Origin: Proales similis
Taxonomy: Eukaryota; Rotifera; Eurotatoria; Ploima; Proalidae
DNA: 64,000 nt
Assembly: GCA_019059635.1 (NCBI GenBank)
Contig: JAGVRJ010000001.1
Location: forward strand, 1,054,001-1,118,000
Direction: 5' to 3'
A program made the position numbers and the translations under genes. The notes beneath the pieces are model-generated. The model searched no databases. It had not been told where the DNA came from and was given only the letters and a program-made list of their open reading frames with translations. Shown here one piece after another: positions 11,894-23,895 of the stretch. Within the stretch, counting starts at the first letter, position 1. Every line of letters begins with the position of its first letter.

Positions 11894-12542
11894 AAGTTAG
11901 AAAAGAAAGAAGCAAAATGAAATGGAAAAACACTCGCTCGGCAAGTACTACTGCCATTCTATTCATAAGCCGAAGCATAGGCCATTGCTGCTGCTGCTTT
12001 CAGCGCCTTAATTGCGTTCTGTGTTATCTGCGGTAGCGGCTGCGAAACGAAAATTGCGCTCTTATGTGCAGCGCAGTATTGCTTCTCGGGCATGAAACAA
12101 TACCGTCGTGCAGGCGTATATTAGCTAACCTAGATGCGGCTTGACAGGCTTCTTTCAATAACTGAGTGACTAATGCAACCCTGACTTGCAGCTCTGTAAA
12201 GACATGGCGTGATAGTAATAATGACTACGGTCTCATTGCACAGGAATCGATTGCCTCGTGACCTTGGATGTTGAACGCTGGCACAAGGTAATCACTGATT
12301 TGTCGAGCCAGTCTGATCTCAGACAGTCTTGCTTAATTAATTAAGAGAAAACGCTAAAATTGTTTTCTTACGGCCTGAATCATTATTTCTGGCGAACTCT
12401 TCAAGTCCTTATTTAAGCGTTTAGAGCGATTTGTTTGTAAAAAATTAACTTCTGTTCGTCTACTTTTGCCATTTGCCCGTCTCTCTCGCATCGCTCATTC
12501 GCACAACCAGTACCTTGATATCATCAGCAAAAGAGCGGGCGA

Positions 12543-12568
12543 GCGAGAGAGAGAGAGAGAGAGAGAGA
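12543..12568. repeat. (GA)n microsatellite
   Basis: A near-perfect run of about 13 GA units. It is one of the longest dinucleotide tracts in the window. Confidence 0.9.
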
Positions 12569-12759
12569 AAGAGTAGGGAGTCAGTATGCCGGGCTCGTCT
12601 GAGGCAACTAGGCAGAAAAAGCAAACAGGCAGACAGGCGAGCGAGCGAACGGTTGGCATCAACGCCCTAATGAAGAGTGAGCGGTTAAAAGCAAATAGAT
12701 TGTATTTTTATGATTTCGTTTCTTATTATTTTATTCGCTCATTCACGCATGTTTGAGTC

Positions 12760-14571
12760 TTATCGCGCGCACTCGCTCTCGCGCTCGAGTTTGTCGATGG
12801 CCTGGTCGACTCGACTTGAAATCAAAAGTTATATCCAAAATGCACATTAGACGGCCTTCAGAGGCAAACGATTAAACTCAACTGGAGAGAGTGAATGATA
12901 TCGTTTTACTTACGAATAATTAGCCCATAACTGCTGCCTGAGCATCAGCTTCTCTTTGTTCTCATCAACAGTTTTATACGTGTTTCGAACGGCGCCAAGC
13001 TTTCGCATTTGGCTACTATTCGCCCGCCGAGGCATTCGGCGGCCGCCGTCATCCTGTAACGCAACGTTACCGCCGCAGCCACCGTATCGAGCCGGGATTT
13101 GCGCAGCCACTCGAGTACGGCTGCGCGGCTGCTCCATCTTTCGCAATATTTTGAGCACCGCCTGACGCTCTGGAGAGTAAACGAGGAAAAGCAATTAGCA
13201 CTCGACTTGACTACTACAGGCTGCTTTAATTACCTTTCTCGGGCGCCGTTTCAAGCCAGCTCTCGATCGGCACTGGCACGCTGCTGTCTTGTATGGTGTA
13301 TTCGTGTTTGAACTTCCAACTGCTCGACGGCTTTGCAGCCTGTTCAGATGGCTCGACTTGCTGCTGACTTGTCATGTTCACCGTGTTTGCATAGGACGTG
13401 TTTGTTTCGTCAGCCGTCAAATGATGGGCGTCGGCCTCCACTTCAATTAGGCCGCTTGCTTCAACGTTTGGCACACAGCGCCGCGCATCATCGCCATTCT
13501 CGTCGTTGAGCGGCTGCACAAAAGTCAACGAGCGTTCATAGACGGGCGCCGAGCACTCGTTGCTTGGCAAGTCAACGTGCGCCAGTGTTTTAGATCTTTT
13601 GCTCAGCTGCTCTCGCAGGCCTTTGTATCTATCGTCGCCCAGACGACATCGAATTTCTTTTATGCGATCGGGAGTTGACGGATTGTCCCAGACGAGCCAG
13701 TGGTTGTCAACCGGCTTTCCCACTGTCGACTGGCTGTTGTCAGCTTGCACTTGCTCTACTTCTGACTGCTGAGCTGAAACGTATGACTGGTGCTGCTGCG
13801 TTTCTCTAACTTCGCTTTCAGATCGCTTTCTGCTCGGTGCAACGAACGGCTCTTTGATTTTTCCCAGACGTTTTTTGGCTTCGATGATGTAATCGGGCGT
13901 TTGAAATTGCTGGTAAACAGACCAGTGATGGCTCTGATTTGCGCCGGTTCTCGGCTCAATCGACAGCGTTTTACTAATGACCTCGGTCACTGCGCTCAAC
14001 TGATTCTCAATCCCATCTTCGTTGGTGGTCACTTGTCAGATTCAACACGGACCAATCGAAAGTGAACATTTACTTGACGACTGTGGCGGTGGCGAGTGGA
14101 GTTTCACTCGAGCACATTCTTGAACACCCATGCCTGCCATTGCCGAGCCTAACGATGGACTGCCGGCCGGTTCGATCTGCGTTATTTGCTTGACCGATAC
14201 GAGCGGGTCGAAGTTGACTTGCTGTTTGGCGAAGAAGAGAAAAAAAAATGATAAAAATCGATTGGATGAGGGTGCAGATTTAAAGCTAAATGGTAAAATA
14301 AATGAAAGAATTTCTTTACACGGCTCGCTCGGGTCTGATTGAGTTTTTGAGCGGCAACGAGCTGCTGCTGCTTTTGGAAAGTGGTCGAAGTAAACGGCCT
14401 CGCCCGTTTCGTCAGCAGGTTAGTATGATGGGGATTGGAGCTGCGGGATCGAGAGCTGGTTATGGCTGCAGTGCGTGCCCGACGCGAGTAATGGTCTTCG
14501 TAGCTCGTGTGTGGCCATTGGTACTTGACCAGATCGAACAAAAGTGGCTGGAATGTCTGCGAGATGGGCAT
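12760..14571 (-). CDS. Unrecognised 502-residue protein with repeated W-x(8)-TPD motif
   Basis: I do not recognise this gene. Five exons can be joined with all phases closing: 14320..14571, 14074..14221, 13234..14031, 12914..13169, 12760..12814, giving 502 residues from ATG at 14571. The last intron has a perfect gtaagt donor. The N-terminus (MPISQTFQPLLFDLVKYQW) is followed by basic, Ser/Arg/Gln-rich sequence. Residues about 168-193 (HHWSVYQQFQTPDYIIEAKK, then RLG) and 243-265 (NHWLVWDNPSTPDRIKEIRC, then RLG) are two copies of one motif. A weaker W-containing segment follows later (SSWKFKHEYTIQD). The C-terminal 130 residues look helical and charged (ERQAVLKILRKMEQ, LMLRQQLWANYSRVDQAIDK). 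There is no signal peptide or membrane segment. A cytoskeletal or ciliary role is possible but unsupported. An AATAAA lies just beyond the stop on the minus strand. Confidence 0.72.
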
Positions 14572-15880
14572 TTATGCCTAAATGAAACAAACAGCGCAAA
14601 TGTGAGGCGAATCTGGCTACTGCTGTCGGTGGCCAAAGTCTTAAGCGACCTTTTCCAGCTCTAATTAAATATATAAAGAGAACGAACGAAGGAGAGAGAG
14701 AGAGAGCGAATGAGAGAGTGAGGAAAAGAGCAAAAGCTGCATTTTGGTCGTCGTCGTCATTAGACGCGTTATGTGCTTCGCTTCGGTTAAATTGAGCTCG
14801 GAGAAGAAAGCTGGCAAACAATTGCCTTCTGCGAGCAAGAAATAAAGCACGAGCACTCGACGCGAAAAAAAAAACAAGCCGCCGATTTCTAACGTAACCC
14901 TATTCAAGATAGTCATGTTTGCATCATATTTGCAGTTGCCTAGCGATGCGCAAGCGAAGGGCTTCAGGTAGCCGAGGGAGTAGAGGAAGGTGAAAGCGCT
15001 TTGTGCGAGTCGGTCGACAGGGAAGAAATGAGCCAAACGAGAAGCAAATGGGGAGCGAGAGAGTGGGAGAGGCGAAGAGAAAAGGGACCAGAGATTGGTA
15101 AGAGTATGCGATCGATAAGAGAGAGAGTCAATAGATGATATTATGAAAGAGTTTGAGAATATAATCGTTGCTAGCGAGACCGTGCGCTGAAATTCTCTGA
15201 TAGTTGAAGGGGCCGCATTTAACTTACTTTATAGCCGCTGTCTGCTCGCAGCGATGCTGATCGACTCAGAGCGCTGGACGCTGCCTCACTCTTCCTCGAC
15301 TTGGCCGAGTTTATGGGCGGTAGCTTGTCTCTCATTTCAAACACCTTTGATCAACTGATGCTAAATAGAATCGATATCGAGCAGCCTCTTCGACTGATTT
15401 CAATTCGTCTGGCTGTTGTTGTTGTTGTTGCTACTAATACTAATAATGCTATTTAGCCGTGAATGTATGCGTGTGTCGATCAATTCTCTGCTCGAAATGT
15501 TGCGAATGAATTCGAATGAGAGAGCGAAAACGATTTAATGAGCCCTGAGACAGGCACCGAGCGACTGCTCGAATCGCTTTCCGGGTGCGAGTTTCCACTT
15601 GGCTACACACACAACGCGCGCGCGCACGCTTGGCAAACATCAAAACAACTAACTGACTGGCACCGGCCTGGCATATGTGGCTCTGCTCTTGCTCACTGCC
15701 AAACGGCTCTACCTAGTGCCATGTTAAAAAACAAATTCTTGACGAAAATATAAGCAATTTGCTGCTCTATGCTTCGCTCAAGTTTATTTACTTTGCCTTG
15801 CCTTTTTAGTGATAGGAAACATAGAGAAAAAGAAAGAAATTTTCACACTTGTGCTGCTCATATTCGCTTTTCATTTCCCC

Positions 15881-15901
15881 TCTCTCTCTCTCTCTCTCTC
15901 T
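15881..15901. repeat. (TC)10 microsatellite
   Basis: A perfect TC dinucleotide run of about ten units. It sits 91 bp before a (TG)n run at 15992-16010. Confidence 0.92.
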
Positions 15902-15991
15902 AATTCTCGACGACGAATTTTTATTTTCCAATTCTTTTCTTCGCTTGGAAAAACAGTCGCCTGGTGAATTAATATGTTCTTCTTGTGTGCA

Positions 15992-16010
15992 TGTGTGTGT
16001 GTGTGTGTGT
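15992..16010. repeat. (TG)n microsatellite
   Basis: About nine TG units in the CPOX downstream region. Confidence 0.9.
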
Positions 16011-16111
16011 TTATCATTGGCTTCGTAGCACTCGATCCAGAAAGAGAGAGAGAGAACAAGAGAAATAAAGAGGGCGAAAGTGTTTAAAATAAAAGCGCGC
16101 GCGCGAGCCGA

Positions 16112-17699
<1,588 letters not shown>

Positions 17700-18096
17700 G
17701 GTTTTCTCTTCTTTTTTTTCCCTTTTGGCTCTTGAGTGATTGTCCACGCAGCAACTCGACGCACGATATGACGTGTATGTGAGCGTGTGTGTGTTTGTGT
17801 CTGTGTGTGCGAATCGAGGGCAAGTTTTATCCGAGCTCGTCCTCATCTCCACTCTGCGTCCCATTTTATTTGCGTGACTCAGTATTTGCTCAGCGGTTTA
17901 TGTCGAGAGGTAGTCGAAATACCTCTCTGTGCGACTGGAATCGGCCGACTCAGCTGGGAAGTTTGTTTTTTTTTTGAAATTTATTTTAATAATAATAAAC
18001 GTTCGAAATTGACATATTTGGGTCTGGATTGGAAAGAAAACTGATTGAAACTGAGAACTGATTGTGGAAGAAACTGACTGGGACTTGAGCGGCGAT
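17700..18096. other. Intergenic: SHPRH 3' end and CPOX promoter
   Basis: A minus-strand AATAAA (plus TTTATT at 17980-17985) lies about 110 bp past the SHPRH stop. A TG-rich tract occupies about 17782-17812. No TATA box is evident upstream of CPOX. Confidence 0.5.
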
Positions 18097-21000
18097 TCAG
18101 AGCAAATAAAAAACCTCGCGGAGATCGCTAACAGTTAGATCTTGACTATTTAAAAAAGAAAATTCATTTCGATTGTCGGTGTTGTGAGCCACTGAGCTTG
18201 AAACGGCGGCCAGCTCGAGCTCACGATTGAACAGACGGAAGAACGTTTCCTCGATCGTGTTTTTGGCGTAGAACTTGTGCACAAACGTGGCCCGAGTCTG
18301 ACCAATGCGATGGACTCGGCCGATGGCCTGCGCCTCTTGCGCCTTGTTCAGAGTGGGCTCCACGAGCAGCACGTGCTGTGCTTCGATCAGATTGAGGCCG
18401 TTGGCGCCAAAACTGTACGGCATGAGAAGCACGTGCACGTCCATTGAGTATTTGAACAGATCGAGGCCCTGACGCAGGCCGCTGTTGCACTTGACGAATT
18501 GATGCTTGATCAGGTTCGAGTCGAGCGTGCATTTTATGCTCTCCAAAATGGTGAGATGCTCGGAAAAGACAATGCACTTGGCTGTTGCGTCGCTGCTCAC
18601 AATGTTCATGAGGCATTGAACGACTGCCTTTACCTTGGCCGAGCCAAAGTCACCGTTCACTTTGATTCGTTTTATTTCGTTCATTTGATCGTTCGGGTAT
18701 TCGCTCTGGACCTGGTCTGGCCTGGTGGCACTTTCCCGCTGCTGCTGCTGCTGCTGTTGCTCAGAATGCAGGCGAGCGTGATGAGCAGTGGTCACAAAAA
18801 ACACTTCGCTCTCGGTAGAAACCGGTTTACGACACATGGCGCATTGAAGTTTGCCGTCCGGGTTGACTACGCCCGGCCGGTTCTTGCTCAGCTCTTGGAA
18901 GCAAGAGTCACAAAACGAATGGCCACAGACCAGCAGGCGCCACTTTACTCCGAGCTCTTCCTGGCAGATCGGACACAACTGCTCGTTGCGTTCGGCTTGG
19001 TCGTTCGACGCGTTCTTGCGCAAATTGTCAACGTACATCAAATGGCTCAGGCGGCGCTTGAGCTCTATTTCCAGCTCTCTACACTTGGAAGTAGAGTCGG
19101 CAAAGCTGGCCTCAATCTCGTAGGCGTGAATCAAATAAGCCAGATTGTGTGTGTTTGTCTCATTGGGGGCCAACAGTTGAAGGCGGATTTTCACCATCTC
19201 GAGCTCGTCGTAGGCGTCAATCTGGTAGGATGCACTGAGCCAGAACTTGCGCATCAGCTCGAGCTCGTTCTTGAGCTGAGCGAACAACTCGAGGTCTTCT
19301 TTGAGTCGAGAGGCGACACTCTTCGGCGCCAGGCTGTGCAGAACGCGAAAGAACTTTTCGAACTCGGTCGATCTCTGACTGAACGAGACCCGCGTCTGCT
19401 CGCTTTCCTCCTCGTCTTCGTTTTCCTCGTCGTTCACAATCAGCTCGTCCAGAGCCTTGTGGTCCAGAGCGTCGCTCATTTTGCCGTCGAACAACATCGC
19501 CGCATAGGCCTTGAGCTCTTTGTCGACCAAACACAGGTGACATTGACCGTGCGGGATCTTGTTAATGTCGAGTTGATGATCGAAAAACTGCGGGCGCAGG
19601 TGGCACCGGGCGGCCGCGTCAACCAGATCGTTTGAAACGTGGCCTTTTAAGGCAAGTATTTGATTAACGAGACGCTTGCGAGCATCGAGCAGGCTTTTGA
19701 CGCGCGACTGTATGAGCCAGCAAAGGCGAGGACCGAGCGTCACTGTCTGGCCGAACAGAGCGAATGCTTCGGGCTCGTCTGCACTCTGAACTCGCTGAGC
19801 GCTCTCTAGATTCAGACAGAGCCTGCTCGCCAGTTCGATTGACTTGTCTCGATCGAGAGATATTTGCCGAACAAATTCAAGCCAGGTCTCGTCTAGAGTG
19901 CCCTTGCTCACTCGGTCCCTGATCGCCTCGAACACTTCGTCCAGTTTGGTCTCGCTCTTCTTTTTCGCCTCGTCGAACGCCAAACAGTACTTTAGCTCGC
20001 ACTCTTTCAACTCGTTCTCAAGTCGCTCTCTCTTCTGCGCCGACTCTGGCTGCCGTCCGGCAAGTCTCAGCGCGTCCAGGTAGTTGTAGCAAGTGTGCAC
20101 CTTTTGCGTCAGGTCCATGTGAAGGCAGTCGGCGAGCTCGAGCTCTGTGTCGAGGATGCTTTGATAGGTGTCGATCGCTCTGTCGTATCTCTCTTGCAGC
20201 ATGTATACACCGGCGATGGCGTTTTTGTTCATGACAATGCCGCGGAGAAGGCCCTCGCATTCACTCTGTGTCTTGCGCCACAATATCTCCATCGACTTTT
20301 CCATGGTTAAGAGGCGCACCTTGCGAAACGATGCGAACTGCCCGTGCGACATGAACGAGCGTTTACGCAATATCAGCTGCGGATGGTTGCAAGTGAGTCG
20401 GAGGTCGAGAATAGGCGCCAGGAGTCGGTCGATAGTCTGCCGGTCGAGCTCTCTCAGTCGCGTGTTCGGATAGAGGTGTTCGAATAGAGAGAGCGAACGC
20501 TCAGAGCCTTCGGCAGAGACGGCCGCCGATTCGAAGCCTTGGAGACGAGCCTTGCGAAACTCTTCGAGCACGCGCTCGTACAGATGGGCCTCGAACTGGC
20601 TCAACTCGACCCAGTAGAGCTTTTCGGTTTGATCGGGAATGTCTACTTGACTCTCCACATGTCGCTTGCTCGAACGCCACAGGACTTTGGAAGCGGCCTG
20701 CGCGATCGCATGCGGCTCTCCTCTGCTGAACGGCAGCATGAGAAACTGGTCGAAGCACCACTTTTCTGTGTACGGCTCTTGACGAATGAACTTGAACAGG
20801 CCGAACAAGTCGGATATCGAGCGTCCGATCGGCGTGCCGGTCACACACCATCTATTGACCGACTCGAGTCGATTGGCCATTTCAGCGCACAGCTTGTGAC
20901 TAGAATGAACCATTTGCGCTTCGTCGAGACACACGCGCCACCAGCGAACGGCCAGCAGCGGGCTCGGTGTGCTCATGAACCTCTTGGGCCTGCGCAGCTC

Positions 21001-22821
21001 GCGACTGCCTTCAAATGCAAACACGTGAGGCAAGTCACTGGCGAGCACTTCGTATGTGGTGAGCACCACGTCACAGTCAAGCAGACTGGACGGCTGTACG
21101 AAGCCCTCCTTCACTCCTTGGTAGTCGAGCACTTTCCAATCGGCGCTCACATGCCGTTTGATCTCTGAGAGCCATTGGGCTTTTATGGACGCCGGCGTGA
21201 CGATGAGAGTCGCTTTGGTGTCACGCCGCCTCTGTCCCATGCAGCATCTGATGCAGAGGAAACGCTGCGCTGGGCCGCGATAGTTCAAACACGTAAAGTG
21301 ACTGTGAACGTGACATCTCACGCACTTGTACACGTTTTTGAGATCGTTCTGCTCGTTTGCTGGCGCCGATTGCTCGGCCAGCTTTGAGAACGACAGCGGC
21401 GCTTGTCCACATATGCAGCTGAACGCGCTCTCGTAGCGGCGCTTTTTGTTCGGCGAGCAGGCGTCCACGAGCAGCTCATCCTCCTCTTCTTGAGTTGGAC
21501 ACAAGCTGCTACTGCTCATGCTGGTATCGTTCAAGCTGCTGTTGCTCAGCTGAATGCCTTCACTTTGCATCTTGCTCGAGTCAAATTGATTGAGAGAAAT
21601 GAGCGCGAGCACTTCAAGTGTTTTACCGAGGCCCATCTCGTCTGCCAATATTCCGCCCGGCAGGCGTCTGGCTTCAATCGGCCTCTCAGAGCACCAAAGA
21701 CCAAATAAGCGATGATAGTAGAACTTGACCTTGTGAGGCGTGACCAGCTCGACAAACAGCTGGTCGATGGCCGACGAAGTCGCGTCGCAGCTCAGCTCCT
21801 GACTCAACATCCAGCGAACGCCTCGCAGCTGATAGTCTCTCAATTTGGGCCGCAGCTGACTCATTGACTGAATGCTGTCCAATCGGGCCCGTTCTTCGCC
21901 GCTCAATCTGCTCTCCTCGGCCAAATGAATCTTGTAGACGGTCTCGAACAAATCGAATTCGCCGTTCAAATCGAAGCCGATTGCCGGCTGCTCCACTCTC
22001 TCGTGCAAGAGAAGGCCATTGTCACTGTTGAACTGCTCACAGAAAAGATTGAACATTATACTGTGCATGAGGGCGGCGTGCTTGTTTGACAAGAGCATAG
22101 ACGGCGAGCTGACCAGCTGCTCCCTGTGCAGCTTACTGCTCAGATAAATGTTCAGGCCGATTTTGTTGGCGGCCAGCAGCTCGCCTTCCAGATGCACATA
22201 ATCCAATTTGGCGGCCGAAAACAAGCACTCAATGAACTCGTTTGACTCGAGGTCAATCAGCTCGACTCGGCACTCGTCGCTACTGTCCACTATTCGCGCG
22301 TAAAGATTGTATCCGTTCGACGCCTGCGCAATTAGATCGTAGTCGACGTCGATTTTCAAATTCAAACTGTCTCTCTTCCGTCTCGCTGACTTGATCGCAC
22401 AAGGCTTCAACTTGATCTTTGACTCTTGGATGTAAACAGCCAACTGCACATGCCGTATTTGACTCGAATTGAACAGATCGAGCGGGAGGGCAAGCTCAGT
22501 AGAGCCGATCAGTAGCTCGGCCGAACGCTTTTTCCTCATCGCCACCGTCTCGTGAATGTGACAGCATCGTCGGTAATTTGTCAAATTGGCACCAAGAACA
22601 AACGAATCCGTTGCATGCTCCGGCAACTTGAACCTCTCTCGCATTTGCTCCCGTGCGACGCTCACGTTCGGCTCGTTGCCATTCTCTTTATCTTCTTCTT
22701 CTCGGACGTTCGAACCGCTCTCCGCAATCGAACGATCTGACGGTTCCATGTTTGACAGAGAAATGTCTGCTTTGAGTACAACCGACCGCTTTTGCTCGTT
22801 CGTATATCGGCTCGCTTGCAT
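18097..22821 (-). CDS. SHPRH: SHPRH, SNF2-helicase/PHD/RING E3 ubiquitin ligase
   Basis: SHPRH is a Rad5-like E3 that polyubiquitinates PCNA with UBC13 and remodels chromatin in DNA damage tolerance. The 1574-residue protein is one uninterrupted exon starting ATG at 22821. Helicase motif I (GGILADEMGLGKTLEVLALI) is near residue 390. A PHD-like finger (CICGQ, CVRCHVHSHFTCLNY, CIRCC) follows near 470-540 inside the helicase core. Motif II reads DEAQ near 630 and GTPIGRSISDLFGLFKFI follows. A long helical insert leads to a C3HC4 RING near 1280-1330 (CPICQEELG, CGHSFCDSC, CAMCRKPV). The C-terminal helicase lobe has GANGLNLIEAQHVLLVEP and GRVHRIGQT near 1500. A separate linker-histone (H15) domain is not obvious. 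It is divergent from MTRES1 across 51 bp. Confidence 0.95.
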   Translation of the reverse strand: MQASRYTNEQKRSVVLKADISLSNMEPSDRSIAESGSNVREEEDKENGNEPNVSVAREQMRERFKLPEHATDSFVLGANLTNYRRCCHIHETVAMRKKRSAELLIGSTELALPLDLFNSSQIRHVQLAVYIQESKIKLKPCAIKSARRKRDSLNLKIDVDYDLIAQASNGYNLYARIVDSSDECRVELIDLESNEFIECLFSAAKLDYVHLEGELLAANKIGLNIYLSSKLHREQLVSSPSMLLSNKHAALMHSIMFNLFCEQFNSDNGLLLHERVEQPAIGFDLNGEFDLFETVYKIHLAEESRLSGEERARLDSIQSMSQLRPKLRDYQLRGVRWMLSQELSCDATSSAIDQLFVELVTPHKVKFYYHRLFGLWCSERPIEARRLPGGILADEMGLGKTLEVLALISLNQFDSSKMQSEGIQLSNSSLNDTSMSSSSLCPTQEEEDELLVDACSPNKKRRYESAFSCICGQAPLSFSKLAEQSAPANEQNDLKNVYKCVRCHVHSHFTCLNYRGPAQRFLCIRCCMGQRRRDTKATLIVTPASIKAQWLSEIKRHVSADWKVLDYQGVKEGFVQPSSLLDCDVVLTTYEVLASDLPHVFAFEGSRELRRPKRFMSTPSPLLAVRWWRVCLDEAQMVHSSHKLCAEMANRLESVNRWCVTGTPIGRSISDLFGLFKFIRQEPYTEKWCFDQFLMLPFSRGEPHAIAQAASKVLWRSSKRHVESQVDIPDQTEKLYWVELSQFEAHLYERVLEEFRKARLQGFESAAVSAEGSERSLSLFEHLYPNTRLRELDRQTIDRLLAPILDLRLTCNHPQLILRKRSFMSHGQFASFRKVRLLTMEKSMEILWRKTQSECEGLLRGIVMNKNAIAGVYMLQERYDRAIDTYQSILDTELELADCLHMDLTQKVHTCYNYLDALRLAGRQPESAQKRERLENELKECELKYCLAFDEAKKKSETKLDEVFEAIRDRVSKGTLDETWLEFVRQISLDRDKSIELASRLCLNLESAQRVQSADEPEAFALFGQTVTLGPRLCWLIQSRVKSLLDARKRLVNQILALKGHVSNDLVDAAARCHLRPQFFDHQLDINKIPHGQCHLCLVDKELKAYAAMLFDGKMSDALDHKALDELIVNDEENEDEEESEQTRVSFSQRSTEFEKFFRVLHSLAPKSVASRLKEDLELFAQLKNELELMRKFWLSASYQIDAYDELEMVKIRLQLLAPNETNTHNLAYLIHAYEIEASFADSTSKCRELEIELKRRLSHLMYVDNLRKNASNDQAERNEQLCPICQEELGVKWRLLVCGHSFCDSCFQELSKNRPGVVNPDGKLQCAMCRKPVSTESEVFFVTTAHHARLHSEQQQQQQQRESATRPDQVQSEYPNDQMNEIKRIKVNGDFGSAKVKAVVQCLMNIVSSDATAKCIVFSEHLTILESIKCTLDSNLIKHQFVKCNSGLRQGLDLFKYSMDVHVLLMPYSFGANGLNLIEAQHVLLVEPTLNKAQEAQAIGRVHRIGQTRATFVHKFYAKNTIEETFFRLFNRELELAAVSSSVAHNTDNRNEFSFLNSQDLTVSDLREVFYLL

Positions 22822-22872
22822 TGCATTTAACTCTTAACATCTTCACCAGCGAGCCAAACAACTGTAGACACA
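22822..22872. promoter_or_regulatory. Bidirectional SHPRH/MTRES1 promoter interval
   Basis: Only 51 bp separate the SHPRH start codon (22821, minus) from the MTRES1 start codon (22873, plus). The 5' UTRs and core promoters must share or overlap this interval, or extend into each other's coding region. No TATA box is present. This is inferred from gene geometry only. Confidence 0.6.
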
Positions 22873-23654
22873 ATGAACGCGTTGAGAGCCCTAGCGCGGT
22901 TCGCTCGCAGCAGCGGCAGTGCCAGTAGTCGTAGTCTATTGCCTAATTGGGGTTTTGGAGGGTTCTGGGGTAATGTCGAACGGCGGTCAATGTCGACTGT
23001 TCTGTGTCGAACAAGTCAGATGAACAGCGGCCAAACTTGGCCAATCGGGATAACCACGATTAGAGGCAAGAAGAACCGAGAGGCGCCGCCAGAGGAGAAG
23101 AGTCAGCTGGAGAAGGAGCTGGAGCAGCTTGAACTAGAGGACGAAGAGAACTGGCTCGATGAGAATGAAGGAGACGAGGATGAAAAATCAAGTGGCGAAC
23201 TGGAGCAGCTTGAGGCCGCTCTTCGAGAGGCCAACTTGAAGCCGGGCTACAAGCTGATTCAGAAGCATGTTCCCTCGCTGCGGTACGACGCCGTGCTGGC
23301 GGCTGCGCTCAACATCTCTCGAAAGTAATTTCAGCACGAATTGGCTTCAAATCAAAATTCAAACTGATTCAAACTGGCCTTGAATTTAAAAGCAAGGTGG
23401 ACGAAATGTTCTACGGCAGTAAGCTTCGATTGAACGGCGACAAAGTTCTGAAGAAAAGCGCGCCAGTGAAAGAGTTGGACAACTTGGACTTGATCGGCGA
23501 ACTGGACGAGAAGGCGGGCAAACGAGCCATTAAACGCGTCTGCCTTTACCGGCTCACGGAGGAAAAGTCGAAAAAGAAGCAGAGACCCAGAGTGATCCTG
23601 GTCGTCTGGAAAAGCGGCCTGTTCGAAGACGATTCGTTCCACAAATTCAAATGA
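22873..23654 (+). CDS. MTRES1: Mitochondrial transcription rescue factor 1 (C6orf203-like)
   Basis: MTRES1 is an S4-like RNA-binding protein of the mitochondrial matrix that supports transcript levels and ribosome quality control. Two exons, 22873..23324 and 23393..23654, give 237 residues with a 68-bp intron. The N-terminus is rich in Arg, Ala and Ser (ALRALARFARSS), fitting a mitochondrial presequence. A Glu/Asp-rich segment follows. The S4 domain starts at YDAVLAAALNISRNKVDEMF and continues through LRLNGDKVLKK, DNLDLIGELDEKAG and PRVILVVWKS. This order matches human MTRES1, including the RNKVxxxFY block across the exon junction. A variant ATTAAA lies at 23689. The gene converges on ADPGK with about 240 bp between stops. 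Confidence 0.87.
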
Positions 23655-23895
23655 ACCTCCGAGAACTTAACAAAGACTTCAAATTTGAATTAAATTCCCT
23701 CTTGACAGCTTTCGATTGTCCGTTGTTGTTTCAACCAATTTATTGAAGCTGGCGCAAGTGCCTGTCTGTGGGTGGGTGTGGACGCGCAAAGAAAAGCGTC
23801 AATTCGTTTCTTGATGCAAGAAAAATTCAAAGAACAGTATCTGGCTGGCTGGTGGTCAAATAGCGGCATGAAATTTCGAAAAATTCAAAAAAAAT

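Larger units (their letters stand above)
10454..12759. other. Intergenic, 2.3 kb, upstream of PDE3
   Basis: The part near 10454 should hold the PDE3 promoter. The far end holds the 3' UTR of the minus-strand gene ending at 12760, with a minus-strand AATAAA at about 12730-12735. The middle has a 20-bp tandem repeat (11844-11893) and a GA microsatellite (12543-12568). Open frames near 10670-11038, 11621-11920 and 12473-12670 are simple-sequence or unmatched and are not called. No tRNA-like B box was seen. Confidence 0.45.
14572..16111. other. Intergenic, 1.5 kb
   Basis: It holds the upstream region of the unrecognised gene and the 3' UTR of CPOX. It contains CT/GA runs near 14692-14708 and 15118-15126, a (TC)10 run at 15881-15901 and a (TG)n run at 15992-16010. 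I see no coding exon. Confidence 0.45.

Noticed and set aside
14665-15036. Minus-strand ORF of 123 codons upstream of the unrecognised gene
   Set aside because: It contains a Ser/Leu run from a CT microsatellite, and its remaining residues match nothing.
18499-19635. Plus-strand ORF of 378 codons opposite SHPRH
   Set aside because: It is antisense to the RING and helical insert of SHPRH. The composition mirrors the real frame.
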